A DNA stretch of 64,000 nucleotides from CAYFLR01 sp964343805 (GCA_964343805.1 CAYFLR010000015.1:37191-101190); one strand, 5' to 3'. Counted from the first letter of the stretch, positions 45,503 to 55,133 are shown. Numbers and translations are program-made. The notes: generated by a model not told the origin, from the letters alone.

Positions 45503-47717
45503 TTGACCACCCAGTCTGAGGAAAAAAAAGCTGCGACTGAAGTTGATGTAGATCTCATGGAGATCTTAGAACTGGTGCGGGGTTATATAAAAGACCCTGA
45601 AGTTTCTCTTATTACCAGTGCTTTCTACTTTGCCAAAGAAAAGCATAAAAAACAGAAGCGTAAATCCGGGCAACCCTACTTCATCCACCCCATAGCTGTT
45701 GCGAAACTCATAACTCAATTCAACCTTGATGAAGATGCTATTGCAGCCGGTTTGTTACATGACACCATTGAAGATACCACCGCATCTTTTGAAGAGATTG
45801 AAAAAAAATTCAATACGGATGTGGCCCTTTTAGTTGATGGTGTAACCAAGTTAAGTCGCCTCAATTTTATTTCCANNNNNNNNNNAAAGAGAAAAGCTTG
45901 CAGAAAATTTCCGTAAAATGCTTCTCGCTATGTCGAAAGACATTCGTGTTCTTCTCATAAAGTTGGCAGACCGCACTCACAATATGCAAACCCTCACCCA
46001 TATGAAGGCGGAAAAGCAACGAATGATATCTCAAGAAACCTTGGATATTTATGCCCCCTTAGCCAACCGCCTCGGAATTTTCTGGATGAAGTCTGAGCTA
46101 GAGGACATGGCCCTCCGCTATCTCAAACCAGATATTTATTACACTTTAGTCTCCAAAATAAACCAAACTAAAACCGATCGAAAACAGTTCATTGATAATG
46201 TGATCTTGACAGTGAAGGGAAAACTCAAAGAACTAAAGATTGATTTTGAAGTCTATGGTCGGCCTAAACACTTCTATTCTATATTTAAGAAAATGATGTA
46301 TCGGAATATCCCCTTTGAGCAGGTAACAGATCTATTTGCCTTCCGAATTATAGTGGATACAGTACAAGAGTGTTACGAAGTTCTAGGCCTGCTTCATTCT
46401 ATTTGGAAACCCGTTCCAGGGAAATTCAAAGATTATATTGCCATGCCCAAGTCAAATAACTACCGGTCCCTCCACACTACGGTGATTTGCAGTTATGAGA
46501 GAGAAAACATCGAATTCCAAATCAGAACGAGAGAAATGCACGATGTATGTGAACACGGGATTGCTGCTCATTGGGCCTATAAAGAAGATCGTAAAAAGAT
46601 AAATCCCACAGAGCTGGAAAGCTTTAAGTGGCTAAAACAGATGGTGAAATGGAAAGATGAACTTAACGACCCGGATGAATTTCTGGAATCAGTGAAGGTT
46701 GACCTTTTCGAGAACGTAGTTTACTGCTTTTCACCTCAAGGGGATGTCTATGAATTGCCGGTTAATTCAACCCCCCTCGACTTTGCATTTCATATTCATA
46801 CCGATATTGGAATTCATTGCTCTGGAGCCCAAGTAAATAATCGTATGGTTCCACTACGAACTCCTTTAAAAAGTGGGGATACCGTTGAAATAAAAACATC
46901 CCGCACACAAAAGCCCAATAAAGACTGGCTGAAATATGTCACCACCTCTAAGGCAAAAACCAAGATCAGATCTTGCCTTAGAAAAGAGGAACGTGAACAA
47001 AGCAGACAATTGGGGAAAGAGCTCTTAGAAAAAGAATTTGAAAAGTACAATGTCCCCTTCGAAAAAACACTGAAAACAACCAACTTAGATGGACCTATAA
47101 AAGAACTAAAATGCAACACCATTGAAGATGTATTTAGTCGCATCGGTTACGGGAAGCTCAGCGCAACCAATGTAGCGAAAAAGTTTATTCCCCCTGATAA
47201 ATTAGAACAAGAAGAGACAACTGATCCTACAGTAGAAGAGATCGTTAAAACCCGTGAGGCTAAGCCTCGTGCCGAAAGAGCTGATATTGTAGTTGATGGC
47301 ATAGATGATATCTTGGTTAACTTTGGTAAATGCTGCAATCCCCTTCCCGGTGAAGATATTGTAGGATTTATTACAAGAGGCAGAGGAATTACCGTTCATC
47401 GTTCCAGCTGTGGCTGGGCTCACGCTATCGACCCAGACAGAAAAATCCATGTAGTATGGAGTTCAGATCGCAAGTCCATTCACCCCACCACCATAAAAAT
47501 AATTACTGTTGACAAACCCGGAATACTGGCCAATATTACCAAGGTTATATCCATGTTGGATGTCAATATTGTCCGAGCCGATATTCTCTCCACCGATACG
47601 GGGCAGGGTATATTGATCTTTGATATCCAAGTATGTGGATTAGATGAATTACAAAAGGTAATAACTAACACAGAAAAGGTCAGCGGTGTTTACTCTGTCC
47701 AAAGGCTAATGAGATAG
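45503..47717 (+). CDS. Bifunctional (p)ppGpp synthetase/hydrolase, RelA/SpoT homologue (contains scaffold gap)
   Basis: One gene across ten N at 45876-45885; the frame after the gap is open upstream and reads AENFRKMLLAMSKDIRV, the standard continuation. The start is TTG 45503 with GAGG 6 bases upstream. The HD hydrolase motif is LLHDTIEDT, the synthetase has GRPKHFYSIFKKM and NNYRSLHTTV, and TGS (QGDVYELP) and ACT (TVDKPGILANI) domains follow. Because the HD box is intact and the synthetase motifs are present, it should both make and degrade the stringent-response alarmone. The symbol rsh/spoT would be suitable. Confidence 0.95.
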
Positions 47718-47734
47718 TTAGCATTTAAATCATT

Positions 47735-49273
47735 ATGACAAAAAAGAATATTTTTACCCTATTTCTTCTTCCACTATTTTGTGTATTTCCAGAATTCTCC
47801 TTGGGAGCCACAAAGCTCATTCCCCTGACACCGCTTTATGAAGTCAACAAACCACTTCCCGAACTAAAGGAAGGTTACTTATCTCTCATTAAGAATGAGT
47901 ACAATACCAGTATAGAAAAGTTAGTTACTAGCCCGCAGGGAAATGCTCAATTTGAAAGACAGAAAACTTATGCTCTCATGCTTAACTTCTATAATAAAGG
48001 GATTCTATTCTACGAAATTGACCGTCTCAATAATCTCATTACTCGGAATTATCTAAAATCCCTAATAGACTCTGATAAAAAGAATTTAGTTAAACTTCCT
48101 CGCTTTTTTCTCTCTTTGAATGAAGTCTATTTCGCCTCGAAAGAGAACATTGTAAAAGCATTGAAACAGATCTCCCAGTTTAAGTCAGAAGTGGCCACTC
48201 GGGGAGGTTTTTTAAGATATTATTATATGGCCAGTGTCTACGAAGGATATTTCCTAGCACTTTTAGGAAAGAAAAGGCATGCTCAAGATTTATGGCAAAA
48301 AGTCTGGGACCAATATCTATCAAGGATGAACCCCAAATCGAAAAAGGCCATCGAATTGACCGCTATCTTCCATATAGCCGCCATTCGCTTAAATATGACC
48401 GTCCCATTTCTGGGAAAAAGTCAGAACTTTTTAAACAGCCTTAATTTGAGTNNNNNNNNNNCATCAAAAGTACTCAGCAACAGCAAGTTTAGAACTGATT
48501 TTTTCTCTGAGAATCCCGCCAAAAACAAGGAACTCAGATACTATCAACCGGATCTTTTTAAGAACTTAGCCTCGATCTTTTTTAAGATTTCCAGCTACTA
48601 TGCTCAGTTTATATCTACAGGAGACGACATCTCGGCTCCTATCAAAGAGCAAGCTAATTTCATTTTAGGAGAGATCGCTTTTCTCACCGGCAATGTAAAT
48701 CTCGCTCAATACTATTTTAAAAATCTCCAAAGCCAAACCAGCTACCAAAACATGGCACACAATTATAAAATGCTGAGTAACTTCAGAGATCAGCAAAATC
48801 AAAAAGACTCTATCAAACAGCTGAAAGCAAAAATCGCCGAAGACTTTTCTCAACCCAAGCTCAACTACTCATCTTTGTTCTTATCTAATAAGCTCATCTC
48901 TTACCGACTTGACTATCTCCTTCCCCCCGATTTCTTTCAAAGTCTTAAAACAAAAAATATTGAGCCTACCCAGAAAAAGGCTATCATCTATGAGTTGGCC
49001 AATATTTATGACCGTAAGAACAAGAAAAGAAGTGCTAAGCAGTTGCTTCAGCATCTCATTAATAAAGAGTATCCAAATAGTATCTGGTATAACCACCCCG
49101 CCATCTTAGTAAACCTTTCAAAGCTCCATTTTGAAAACAATCAGCTTTCTGAATGTCTGGCCATCTTGTTTGAGATAGGAACTCATTTCCCTTCGGTTAA
49201 GCATATTCAGAATTATATTCAGGGAATTTATTCCCGAAGAGAGAAAGGGGCCAGTGAGGTTTATATCCAATGA
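47735..49273 (+). CDS. Exported helical repeat (TPR-like) protein of unknown function (contains scaffold gap)
   Basis: About 510 residues with a signal peptide (cleavage near FSLGAT). The remainder is a run of paired helices with the size and spacing of tetratricopeptide repeats (for example FILGEIAFLTGNVNLAQYYFKNL and LANIYDRKNKKRSAKQLLQHL), a protein-binding scaffold. Ten N at 48452-48461 lie in the middle, and the frame happens to be the same on both sides. It begins 17 bp after the Rel/Spo stop and ends just before the FGE-domain gene, so the three may be co-transcribed. Confidence 0.65.
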   Translation: MTKKNIFTLFLLPLFCVFPEFSLGATKLIPLTPLYEVNKPLPELKEGYLSLIKNEYNTSIEKLVTSPQGNAQFERQKTYALMLNFYNKGILFYEIDRLNNLITRNYLKSLIDSDKKNLVKLPRFFLSLNEVYFASKENIVKALKQISQFKSEVATRGGFLRYYYMASVYEGYFLALLGKKRHAQDLWQKVWDQYLSRMNPKSKKAIELTAIFHIAAIRLNMTVPFLGKSQNFLNSLNLSXXXXSKVLSNSKFRTDFFSENPAKNKELRYYQPDLFKNLASIFFKISSYYAQFISTGDDISAPIKEQANFILGEIAFLTGNVNLAQYYFKNLQSQTSYQNMAHNYKMLSNFRDQQNQKDSIKQLKAKIAEDFSQPKLNYSSLFLSNKLISYRLDYLLPPDFFQSLKTKNIEPTQKKAIIYELANIYDRKNKKRSAKQLLQHLINKEYPNSIWYNHPAILVNLSKLHFENNQLSECLAILFEIGTHFPSVKHIQNYIQGIYSRREKGASEVYIQ

Positions 49274-49280
49274 TAAATTT

Positions 49281-50438
49281 ATGAAACCAAGTATCTATAT
49301 TTTGACCATTTTACTAAACTTGACTTCAGGTAAGATTGGATTAACAGAAGACCATTGCACTCGCTTAAATAAAAACCAAAGTCGCTTCGCAAGAACTAGC
49401 CCAGCTTTAAATCAAACAGAGCAACTCACCGCCTATTTCGAAACCCTATTAATAGAAAGAGTGTTAACAGAAGCCCACCTACAGAAATTCATCGACCATC
49501 TAGAGAGAGGTGAAATCATCAACCCCATCTCAAAATTTGAAGCTGCCACCGAGAGCTCCCTAATGGCTCATTACTTAGGAATAGAGCGATTTCTTAAACA
49601 GCCTGATAAGTTAAAATCTGAGCATCTTTTAACTTGGGCTAATAACAAATTAGGTCGTGAGCGAGAAAAGAAACAGGAGAAACAAACCGTTGTCAAAAAA
49701 ACCAGTTCTATCTTTCGTTCTATGAACTTTGTGACTATTGATCCTGGAACCTTTCTGATGAAAACCAAAGAGGGGGAAGTCAAAGTAGAGATAACCGAGG
49801 CTTTTATTATGCAAGATACCCCTGTGACACAGTGGCAGTACAGCATGATCATGGGAGAAAATCCTTCAGGGTTCAAAAAGGGCCCCGACAGTATAACGAT
49901 TAAAGTAAGGGATAAATTTGTCACCATGCAACCGGATCACCCGGTAGAAAATGTAAGTTTCTACGATACATTAACCTTTTTTGAAAAGATCAATGAACTA
50001 TCCGCCCAGGACTCTCCTATTCTCTATCAAGTTATTCCCAGCCATCAAAAAGGAACAAAGTATCGACTGCCCACATCTCAAGAATGGGAATTTGCCGCAC
50101 GCAATCAAGGCAAAATAGAAACAGATTTCTCCTTTGGCAATGAGGTATCTAAGTTAACTGATTATGCTTGGACCCAAGAAAACTCAGGCGAACAAACCCA
50201 TGGAGTGGGCCAAAAAACTCCAGTCCTGATCAACGGACAGCCTCTTTATGATATCCATGGTAATGTGGGTGAGTGGACCAGAACCAACCATAAGATTGGC
50301 ACTTCAAATTATGTGATACGAGGTGGTTCATATAATTACCCTATTGAAATACAGAAGCTTTCAGACTTTACTGATTTACCAGCACGAGTTCAATTTGACT
50401 CTATTGGATTTAGACTGGTAGGTGCTGTGAACAACTAG
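49281..50438 (+). CDS. Exported FGE-sulfatase (SUMF1) domain protein, probably non-catalytic
   Basis: Start at ATG 49281 gives a signal peptide; GTG 49254 is an alternative that overlaps the previous gene. The first 150 residues are helical and unassigned. The rest is the formylglycine-generating-enzyme fold: FVTIDPGTFLM, TPVTQWQYSMIMGENPSGF, HPVENVSFYD, YRLPTSQEWEFAAR, DIHGNVGEWT, RGGSYN and GFRLV. The active-site cysteines of true FGE are absent from the C-terminal part, so a binding or structural role is likely, as in many bacterial members. It is the downstream partner of the TPR-like protein. Confidence 0.82.
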   Translation: MKPSIYILTILLNLTSGKIGLTEDHCTRLNKNQSRFARTSPALNQTEQLTAYFETLLIERVLTEAHLQKFIDHLERGEIINPISKFEAATESSLMAHYLGIERFLKQPDKLKSEHLLTWANNKLGREREKKQEKQTVVKKTSSIFRSMNFVTIDPGTFLMKTKEGEVKVEITEAFIMQDTPVTQWQYSMIMGENPSGFKKGPDSITIKVRDKFVTMQPDHPVENVSFYDTLTFFEKINELSAQDSPILYQVIPSHQKGTKYRLPTSQEWEFAARNQGKIETDFSFGNEVSKLTDYAWTQENSGEQTHGVGQKTPVLINGQPLYDIHGNVGEWTRTNHKIGTSNYVIRGGSYNYPIEIQKLSDFTDLPARVQFDSIGFRLVGAVNN

Positions 50439-51265
50439 TGTAAATAAGGCTGATACTTTTTCTTCAACGCCAAAAAGCGCTCATCTTTAGAAAACTTTTT
50501 AACAAAGTCTAAATTCTCTTTACGGAAGCTTTTCTTGTTATAGAGATGGTATTCATACTCAGCGGGATTGAGCCAGTAATATTCCCCATCTTGAGAACTT
50601 TTTACCTCAGTTTTTTCCCCGTGAATCCAGTCTCCACCTTGCATATATCGGATGGCTAGGGTGATCATGCCGGTTCGGTGTTTACCTCCGAAGCAATGAT
50701 AGAGAACCGGTTGCTTATCTCTATCCAAAACTAACTCTAGAATTCTTATAAAAGCACCCACTCCTCCATCCTTCTTATCATCTTTGATTTCACCAAAGAG
50801 TTTTTTCGCTTTGGCATTCAGATGCCTTCCGCGGTCAATATCATCTTCGGGTTCGTAGGGGTTACGACCATCTAAATAAGTTCGATAATCATAACCAAAG
50901 GAGTGATAGAAGTTAAATCCGTAGGTGTTTTGGAGTTCATACTCGGTAATAGCAAACTGAGCAAATAGAAAGAGAGGACCTCTATATCCCTGCCTATTCA
51001 TATAGACAATGGTTTTAGGAAAAGTGAGATCATTCTCTTTAAAATAGGTATCTATCTTTGACAAACCCAACTTCCCCAACAATCGAGACCGATATATTTG
51101 ATAGTGTTCGTTTTGGATGACAATACCAAAATTCACAATCGACATTTCAGGAACTTTGTTGGGAGCTGCTGGAGTAGAATCTGCATGAAGCAGAGGGCTG
51201 GACAAAGATAAAAAAAGTAAAGAATAAATTAGAAACCGAACTGTCTTGTGACAGGCAATCCACAT
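50435..51265 (-). CDS. Exported CX5R phosphatase-like protein
   Basis: 276 residues with a signal peptide (cleavage near LLHADS). The active loop is YHCFGGKHRTGM, with Cys191 and Arg197 in CX5R spacing. The Lys in the loop (G-G-K-H-R-T-G) is reminiscent of phytase-like and phosphoinositide cysteine phosphatases; the substrate is not known. It lies 50 bp after the cyclic-nucleotide-binding gene at the end of the MotB/MotA-like operon. Its last four bases overlap the stop of the convergent FGE-domain gene. A second exported member is at 15666-16379. Confidence 0.78.
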   Translation of the reverse strand: MWIACHKTVRFLIYSLLFLSLSSPLLHADSTPAAPNKVPEMSIVNFGIVIQNEHYQIYRSRLLGKLGLSKIDTYFKENDLTFPKTIVYMNRQGYRGPLFLFAQFAITEYELQNTYGFNFYHSFGYDYRTYLDGRNPYEPEDDIDRGRHLNAKAKKLFGEIKDDKKDGGVGAFIRILELVLDRDKQPVLYHCFGGKHRTGMITLAIRYMQGGDWIHGEKTEVKSSQDGEYYWLNPAEYEYHLYNKKSFRKENLDFVKKFSKDERFLALKKKYQPYLH

Positions 51266-51315
51266 ACCGACCTCGCTAAGAATTATTATGATAGAAAGCC
51301 AGTATATGAGAATTT

Positions 51316-51768
51316 TTAGGTTTGGGTCAACTGCTTTATCACTTCATTGGCGTGTCGCAGTCTCTCGGCAACCATTCTAGATAGGTTTAAAAGTAGAATT
51401 CCAAAGATTTTGGGCTGCTTTTCATAAAGTTCAAGGATTTGATTAAAACTAATGACTAATACCTGTGCCGCGTCAACGGCTACTATATTAGCCGCCCGCA
51501 CTTTCTCATCAATAAGCACCATTTCACCAAAGACCGCACCCTTTTGCAGTGTAACCAGCGTTTTGACTTCTCCCTCAGCATTTTTTTTCGTGACTTTGAC
51601 AGTTCCTTCTAGGAGAATAAAAATCTCTTCTCCCTCTTCCCCATCCTCAATGATAAAGTCTCCATCTTCATAGGAATGGACATCAGCATCCTTAACCACT
51701 TTGGCTATTTCTTTATCGAACAACTCATAAAATAGAGGGCATCCATCTAGCAGCGAAATATCCAACAT
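51316..51768 (-). CDS. Stand-alone cyclic-nucleotide-binding domain protein
   Basis: 150 residues, one complete CNB (cAMP/CRP-type) beta-roll: EDGEEGEEIFILLEGTV, then the phosphate-binding cassette FGEMVLIDEKVRAANIVA with the conserved Glu and Arg, and a C-terminal helix that continues about 30 residues. There is no DNA-binding domain, so it probably acts by protein contact. It starts 12 bp after the stop of the MotA-like gene in the same operon, so it may regulate that complex in response to a nucleotide; this is inference. Confidence 0.85.
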   Translation of the reverse strand: MLDISLLDGCPLFYELFDKEIAKVVKDADVHSYEDGDFIIEDGEEGEEIFILLEGTVKVTKKNAEGEVKTLVTLQKGAVFGEMVLIDEKVRAANIVAVDAAQVLVISFNQILELYEKQPKIFGILLLNLSRMVAERLRHANEVIKQLTQT

Positions 51769-51780
51769 GATTGGCTCCTC

Positions 51781-52747
51781 TTAGGCGGCTCTTGGTCCTG
51801 ATACTTTGTCTTTACCTGAAGATTGCTTATCAAACTTCTTATTTAAGGAAGCTGACTCTTGATAAATATGGTTTAGAATATTAAGTAACTTCTCTTGGTA
51901 TGGATCAATCTTCTCACCATGGATTTTATACCAAAGCATCTCAAGTGAGTTCTCAAGTCGTTTGAAAATATCAAGTCTCATAGCTTTAATGGGAAAAAGA
52001 GTATTTAAAAGAGTTAGGGTCACTGAGTAGATAATACCCACAATACTTGTCTTCATGGAAAGACAAATTGAGCCAAGAGTGGTCCCGCTTGATCCATCTG
52101 GTTGAGATCGATTTGGGCGATCAAAGGAAGTGCCGAGGTAATCCCCAAAAAGGTTCCAAAGATACCACCCACAATAAAAAGACCAGGTAGAATATCGATC
52201 ATGCGACTGGCAGGTTGAAAAGGAATAAACCCTAATATGTAATTCCAGCTTTGTTCTTTTTGTAAGACCTTTTCCGTTACATCAGGAAAGTAAGGAGCAT
52301 TGGTAGATTTAAAAATGTCTACTTGAAGTTTAAAACTATTAATAAGGCTCTGCTTCCCGCGAGTAAAGTCCATCAAACTCTGCTTAGAACGAGATCGTAA
52401 AGCCGACTTGGGAGCTTTGCGGGAACGGGCTTTTCCTCGGAGTCCTCTTTCGGGCAAAGCTTCCTTAACTCGATCTAAAATATCGAAAACTCTATTTTCG
52501 ATATCTCCANNNNNNNNNNTTTAAGCTCTCCAATTTTTTCAACTTCGAGCCTTTTATCTAACTCTTTAGAGAAGAGACCCATAAAATACATCTCTTGTTT
52601 TCCAGAGCGATAGGCTAGGTATTTTAGAACCACTGCCAGAACTAAAATAACACTCATAACAGGTATGAGGTTTTGGGATAGAACCGTAAGCAGCTCTAAC
52701 TCGGACAATTGCTGAATAGATTTAATGAGGTATGATTTGATGTCCAT
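51781..52747 (-). CDS. MotA/TolQ/ExbB-like proton-channel subunit (scaffold gap and frameshift)
   Basis: One gene in three pieces. From ATG 52747 a short periplasmic stretch and the first membrane helix (LIPVMSVILVLAVVLKYLAY) precede ten N at 52510-52519. The frame then continues through a basic cytoplasmic part and PGLFIVGGIFGTFLGITSAL, the ExbB/TolQ core helix. At 52053 a TGA stops it; the continuation MKTSIVGIIYSVTLTLLN (the final pore helix) is in the -1 frame, beginning in an ATGA overlap. One missing C in the CC at this point would restore reading as FVFPMKTSIV. I take this as an assembly deletion; a real split with coupled translation is the alternative. The partner gene lies just upstream. 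Confidence 0.72.
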
Positions 52748-52772
52748 AAAATTTACTCCTTGTCCATCTTAC

Positions 52773-54716
52773 TTAAAGATTTTTTATTTTATCTATGACC
52801 TGTTGCAGCACCATAGATTCTTTTAATTTAAATGAGATTTCAACCCTTCGAGACTTCCCACAATCATAGGTTCCACAAGCTTCCAGGATATTATTTTCTT
52901 GTAAGCCCACCGGTTGCATAAAACTAAACCCGGTCACCACAATCATGTTTTTAAGTTCAGGTCTAAAAGCAAACTCTCCCATCTCTTTACTAAATACATA
53001 AGAGGTCACCTGTCTGGCCCTATTAAAACTTAAATTCAAATTATATTGATAAGCATCTTCAGAACCTTCAAGCGGCTCAAAGTGCTTATACTTATACCTC
53101 GGACTGGCATGTCCTGCGATTTGAATCTGCTCCACTAAATTGGCAATATCTTTTTGACCGAGCAAGGCCTCAACATAGGTTGGTATTAACATTTGCAGTT
53201 TCTCTTTGGCCTTTTTTGAAAGCTCAAAAGAGTTATTTCTAAATTTAAAGGTATCATCCATACTTAATGTAACAGTTCCCGTTGCTGGATCAATCTGCAC
53301 ATCAATCCCCGCCTTTTCCAGCCTATCCGCCACTCGTTTACCAATGATCTCCTTAACTTTAGCCAGTTTCTTCAGTTCTTTTTCTACCCTAGATAGTTCA
53401 TTTTTCTTTTTTCTTAGCTGTTTATTTAAGATTCCAATATTGTTCTTTTGACTATCCACCTGTCGAGAGAGCCCCGCAATACGATCTCCGAGTTGCCCTA
53501 CTTTGGCTCCATGTTCACTTTTTAGAGACTTAATTTGATCCCCTAGGTTTCCTACTTCACCACGGAGTTTGGAGATCTGTCCTTTTTTGCTCTCTAATTC
53601 ATTGGACAGGCCTCTATTCAGCTTATTGGCTTTTCCTAAATCTCCTTGAGATTTGTTGTATTTTGAGAGTAAATCACTGTAGTTTCCTTGCAGTTTAGCT
53701 AGCTTCTTCTGACTTTCACCAAGAGATTTCTGAAGTTCGGTCACTTCTTTTTGATAACCAGCTATTTGTGATAAACGTTGGTTTAACCTACTCTGATAGC
53801 TGCTTTGAGCCGATTTTAAATTTTTATCAAATTGCTTTTGCTGCTGATCCATCTGCTTATTGAAGGAATCTTCCACCTGTTTGAGTTGAGTAGCAAAAGA
53901 TTGTTGTTCAGCAACTATCTTTTGATTAAAATCTTTTTGTGCTTCTTCTACTTTTCTTTGACTCTCTTTTTTCACTTGAGCAGACTGAGTGTTATAAACC
54001 TTTTCATACTCTTTCAACTGATTATCAAAACTAGTTTGCTCATTTGTAAGTTGCTTCTCAAACAGCTGCTTCTGTTCATTCAGCTCTTTGGTAAAGGTAT
54101 TCTTTTGCAGGGCCATCTCTTTTTCCATGGCTTTTCTTTGACTCAAAACATCCCTTTCCCACTCACTCTCTTTGAATTTAAGCTCTTCTGCCAGTTTCTG
54201 CTTCTCTTTGTTTACCACATTAAGTTGTTCTGTTAGCTGATCTTGTCTCTTGAACAGATACTCAATTTTATCAGCCTTGGTTTGAATATCTTTTTCATGG
54301 TTACTAATAGTCTCATTGGCTTTAGCCATCATACCTTGCTGAGTGGAAAACTCCTGTAACACCTCGTCTATCTGTGTTTGGTAGGATTTTACTTGATTTT
54401 TAAAATCTTTTAGCTCCTCCATTTTCTTCAAAACAGCCTGCTCTTGAGCAACGAGCTTCTCCACCCCTTTATTCAAGGTAGCTTGCAGACTCACAATTTG
54501 TTCCTTCTTCTCTGATGGAACCTTCCCCTTTTGATACTCTACGATATCCCTGATTTTGGATTGGTTTTGTAAGGTCATTACGCTTGATTTGAGTAGAGTA
54601 AAAACAAAAAGAAAGAGGAAAACAATAGCTAAAACCATGAATAGATCGCTATTACTTGTCCAGACATTTTCATCTTTCTCTTCAGCATCTATTTTACGAT
54701 TAAATTGTTCCTTCAT
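52773..54716 (-). CDS. MotB/OmpA-like protein with very long coiled coil
   Basis: 647 residues. A short cytoplasmic start is followed by one membrane helix entered through SNSDLFMVLAIV; Asp24 is in the place of the proton-carrying Asp of MotB (W-x-x-x-x-D-L/M). Residues about 45-455 form a near-continuous coiled coil rich in Gln, Lys and Glu, with a repeated F-x-x-Q-L pattern. The C-terminal domain (about 460-647) is OmpA-like (IQIAGHASP, LSFNRARQV, GKSRRVEISFK), expected to grip peptidoglycan. A helix of 400 residues would be far longer than the width of a usual periplasm unless folded back. First gene of the operon; GGGGA precedes the start. Confidence 0.8.
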   Translation of the reverse strand: MKEQFNRKIDAEEKDENVWTSNSDLFMVLAIVFLFLFVFTLLKSSVMTLQNQSKIRDIVEYQKGKVPSEKKEQIVSLQATLNKGVEKLVAQEQAVLKKMEELKDFKNQVKSYQTQIDEVLQEFSTQQGMMAKANETISNHEKDIQTKADKIEYLFKRQDQLTEQLNVVNKEKQKLAEELKFKESEWERDVLSQRKAMEKEMALQKNTFTKELNEQKQLFEKQLTNEQTSFDNQLKEYEKVYNTQSAQVKKESQRKVEEAQKDFNQKIVAEQQSFATQLKQVEDSFNKQMDQQQKQFDKNLKSAQSSYQSRLNQRLSQIAGYQKEVTELQKSLGESQKKLAKLQGNYSDLLSKYNKSQGDLGKANKLNRGLSNELESKKGQISKLRGEVGNLGDQIKSLKSEHGAKVGQLGDRIAGLSRQVDSQKNNIGILNKQLRKKKNELSRVEKELKKLAKVKEIIGKRVADRLEKAGIDVQIDPATGTVTLSMDDTFKFRNNSFELSKKAKEKLQMLIPTYVEALLGQKDIANLVEQIQIAGHASPRYKYKHFEPLEGSEDAYQYNLNLSFNRARQVTSYVFSKEMGEFAFRPELKNMIVVTGFSFMQPVGLQENNILEACGTYDCGKSRRVEISFKLKESMVLQQVIDKIKNL

Positions 54717-55004
54717 AAATTCCCCACTTACCTCGAACCCTCAGAACGAGTTTCATTTCATTCATCTCCTTAGTTGGTCGGATATATAAGTCTATTTATT
54801 AGAGAGGGAATCAAAAGGCCTTGAAATTATATTACTAAAAATCAAATGAAAACAGTTTTTTCCCATATTAAATTTTTATTTTAACACAATACCTTTATCC
54901 CTTATCTTTAATTTCAAACACTTATAAATCCACTCTCAAAATATTAACAGCAACAAATTTTCCTAAAGTTTTCCTATACCTAGCCGATGCAATAAATTAG
55001 AATG

Positions 55005-55130
55005 TGAGAGTACCTCGGGAAAAAAGGTAAAAAGGGATGCAAAGACCACTTTAAAGGTACATGGAGGTACGCGGTAAGCCAAGAGGGCATACTGAATCCC
55101 TTACTCTCAACCTCTTCTTTTCGTGAAAAG
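55005..55130 (+). promoter_or_regulatory. Structured 5' leader before speE, candidate riboswitch or attenuator
   Basis: TGAGAGTA (55005-55012) pairs perfectly with TACTCTCA (55102-55109). Inside, GGGAT (55034-55038) pairs with ATCCC (55096-55100). GTACCTC (55010-55016) can alternatively pair with GAGGTAC (55064-55070), overlapping the outer stem. A last hairpin, CTTTT-CGTG-AAAAG (55117-55130), lies where the ribosome site of speE should be, and no Shine-Dalgarno is visible. The GATGCAAAG stretch weakly recalls cyclic di-GMP class I aptamers. The remainder of the 417-bp intergenic stretch from 54717 is AT-rich; only a 21-codon frame (54700-54765) is notable. Confidence 0.4.
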
Positions 55131-55133
55131 CCT

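Noticed and set aside
49281..50438. Active formylglycine-generating enzyme
   Set aside because: The cysteine pair needed for catalysis is not present in the C-terminal core, and no sulfatase gene is nearby.
52773..54716. ZorB or other Zorya defence component
   Set aside because: In Zorya the long tail belongs to the MotA-like ZorA, and ZorC/D or ZorE genes follow. Here the long coil is on the MotB-like protein and no helicase or nuclease gene is present.
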